Shown here in pieces: positions 63,495 through 64,000 of a stretch of DNA of 64,000 nt. Location of the stretch: positions 62,001 to 126,000 of the forward strand of contig NZ_JYJB01000005.1 in assembly GCF_000956475.1 (NCBI RefSeq). The letters are read 5' to 3'. The position numbers and the translations under genes were made by a program. The notes under the pieces are model-generated. The model did no database searches. It saw only the letters and a list, made by a program, of their open reading frames with translations, and was not told the origin of the DNA. The DNA comes from Microbacterium hydrocarbonoxydans (GTDB lineage: Bacteria > Actinomycetota > Actinomycetes > Actinomycetales > Microbacteriaceae). Within the stretch, counting starts at the first letter, position 1, and the number at the start of each line of letters is the position of its first letter.

Positions 63495-64000
63495 GAACGG
63501 GCCGCCTCGAGCGGCCGTTCGGCTGCGGCGTCGAGTCCCCACACCTCGGCGAGCAGCTCGAAGGAGCGCACGCGGTCGCGGGGATCGTGTGCGATCGTGG
63601 TGACCAGCAGCTCGTCGGCCGCGGTCACGCGCTGCAGCGTCGCGAGCCGTTCGGCGACGGCATCCGGATCTCCGACGAACCGGGTGTCCAGACGATCGGC
63701 GACGACGTCGAGCAAATCGGGCTCGAACGGCTCGACGAGCGCGTCTTCGGGGCGGGGATAGGCGATGGCGCCTTGACCTGCGCGGATGCTGTGCACCCAT
63801 TCAGCGTAACCGCGGCCGAGGCGCTCGGCCTCGGAGGCCGTGTCGGCCACCAGCACATCGGCCGAGACGATCACGCGCGGCTCGTCGAGCGCTCCGGGAC
63901 GGAATGCCCGACGGTATGCGTCGACCGCGTCGAGCACGAAGCTGCCTGCCACGTGGTAGTTGGCGCCGAAGGGCAGGCCGAGGCGTCCGGCGAGCTCGGC
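63491..64000 (-). CDS. Luciferase-like (LLM/MsnO8-type) monooxygenase, C-terminal part
   Basis: The start lies beyond the window edge. The visible frame begins AELAGRLGLPFGANYHVAGS and ends WGLDAAAERPLEAARS, a stretch typical of the single-subunit bacterial luciferase-like oxidoreductase group, including VSADVLVADTASEAERLGRGYAEW. At least 169 residues are in the window. It forms a two-gene unit with the GNAT gene. Confidence 0.88.
   Translation of the reverse strand, partial: AELAGRLGLPFGANYHVAGSFVLDAVDAYRRAFRPGALDEPRVIVSADVLVADTASEAERLGRGYAEWVHSIRAGQGAIAYPRPEDALVEPFEPDLLDVVADRLDTRFVGDPDAVAERLATLQRVTAADELLVTTIAHDPRDRVRSFELLAEVWGLDAAAERPLEAARS

Overview
The window is a high-GC chromosomal segment from an actinobacterium, most likely Microbacterium or a close relative in the Microbacteriaceae. 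This is inferred from the S10/spc and str ribosomal gene order, the FprA, menaquinone and PPK2 gene set, strong G/C third-position bias, many GTG starts and many candidate leaderless genes. No rRNA, tRNA, CRISPR array, transposase or phage gene was seen.

Region 1 (1-13190, minus strand) is the translation block. It runs str operon (rpsL, rpsG, fusA, tuf), a small antitoxin-like gene, then the S10/spc operon (rpsJ to rplF, the last cut by the window edge). Hairpins separate rpsG from fusA, fusA from tuf, tuf from the small gene, the small gene from the S10 leader, and rplE from rpsH. rpsN/rpsZ (S14) is absent from its usual place between L5 and S8.

Region 2 (13190-25600) holds a very large membrane protein cotranscribed with a DUF2975/XRE pair that carries a probable operator, a 1,063-residue SARP/AfsR-type regulator with an NB-ARC ATPase, a DrrAB-type exporter preceded by helically phased heptamers like a SARP site, and several uncharacterised small proteins.

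Region 3 (25600-35860) is a carbohydrate island. A secreted protein combines a GH46 chitosanase, two nearly identical CBM32/discoidin domains and a C-terminal metallophosphoesterase. It is followed closely by an MFS transporter and a beta-propeller protein. A perfect 27-bp palindrome at its promoter and a divergent ROK regulator suggest CsnR-like control. Convergent to the ROK gene lies a MalEFG-type sugar importer with two LacI-type operator matches upstream.

Region 4 (35860-49110) contains YajQ, a GntR regulator, a hydrolase, FprA, menaquinone genes (polyprenyl diphosphate synthase, menG, menF, menD), PPK2, a DsbA-like thioredoxin protein and an SRPBCC/ArsR pair with an operator inside its promoter spacer. 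Most transcription units here have TAnnnT six or seven bases before the start codon, indicating leaderless mRNAs.

Region 5 (49110-64000) is an accessory catabolic cluster: six flavin-dependent (LLM/luciferase-like) monooxygenase genes, one of them cut by the window edge, a complete Opp/Dpp-type importer, a DUF1684 protein and two GNAT acetyltransferases. Two monooxygenase types occur as duplicated pairs in mirror orientation around the transporter. Uptake and oxidative desulfurisation or C-N cleavage of an organic sulfur or nitrogen compound is the likely theme; the substrate cannot be read from sequence.
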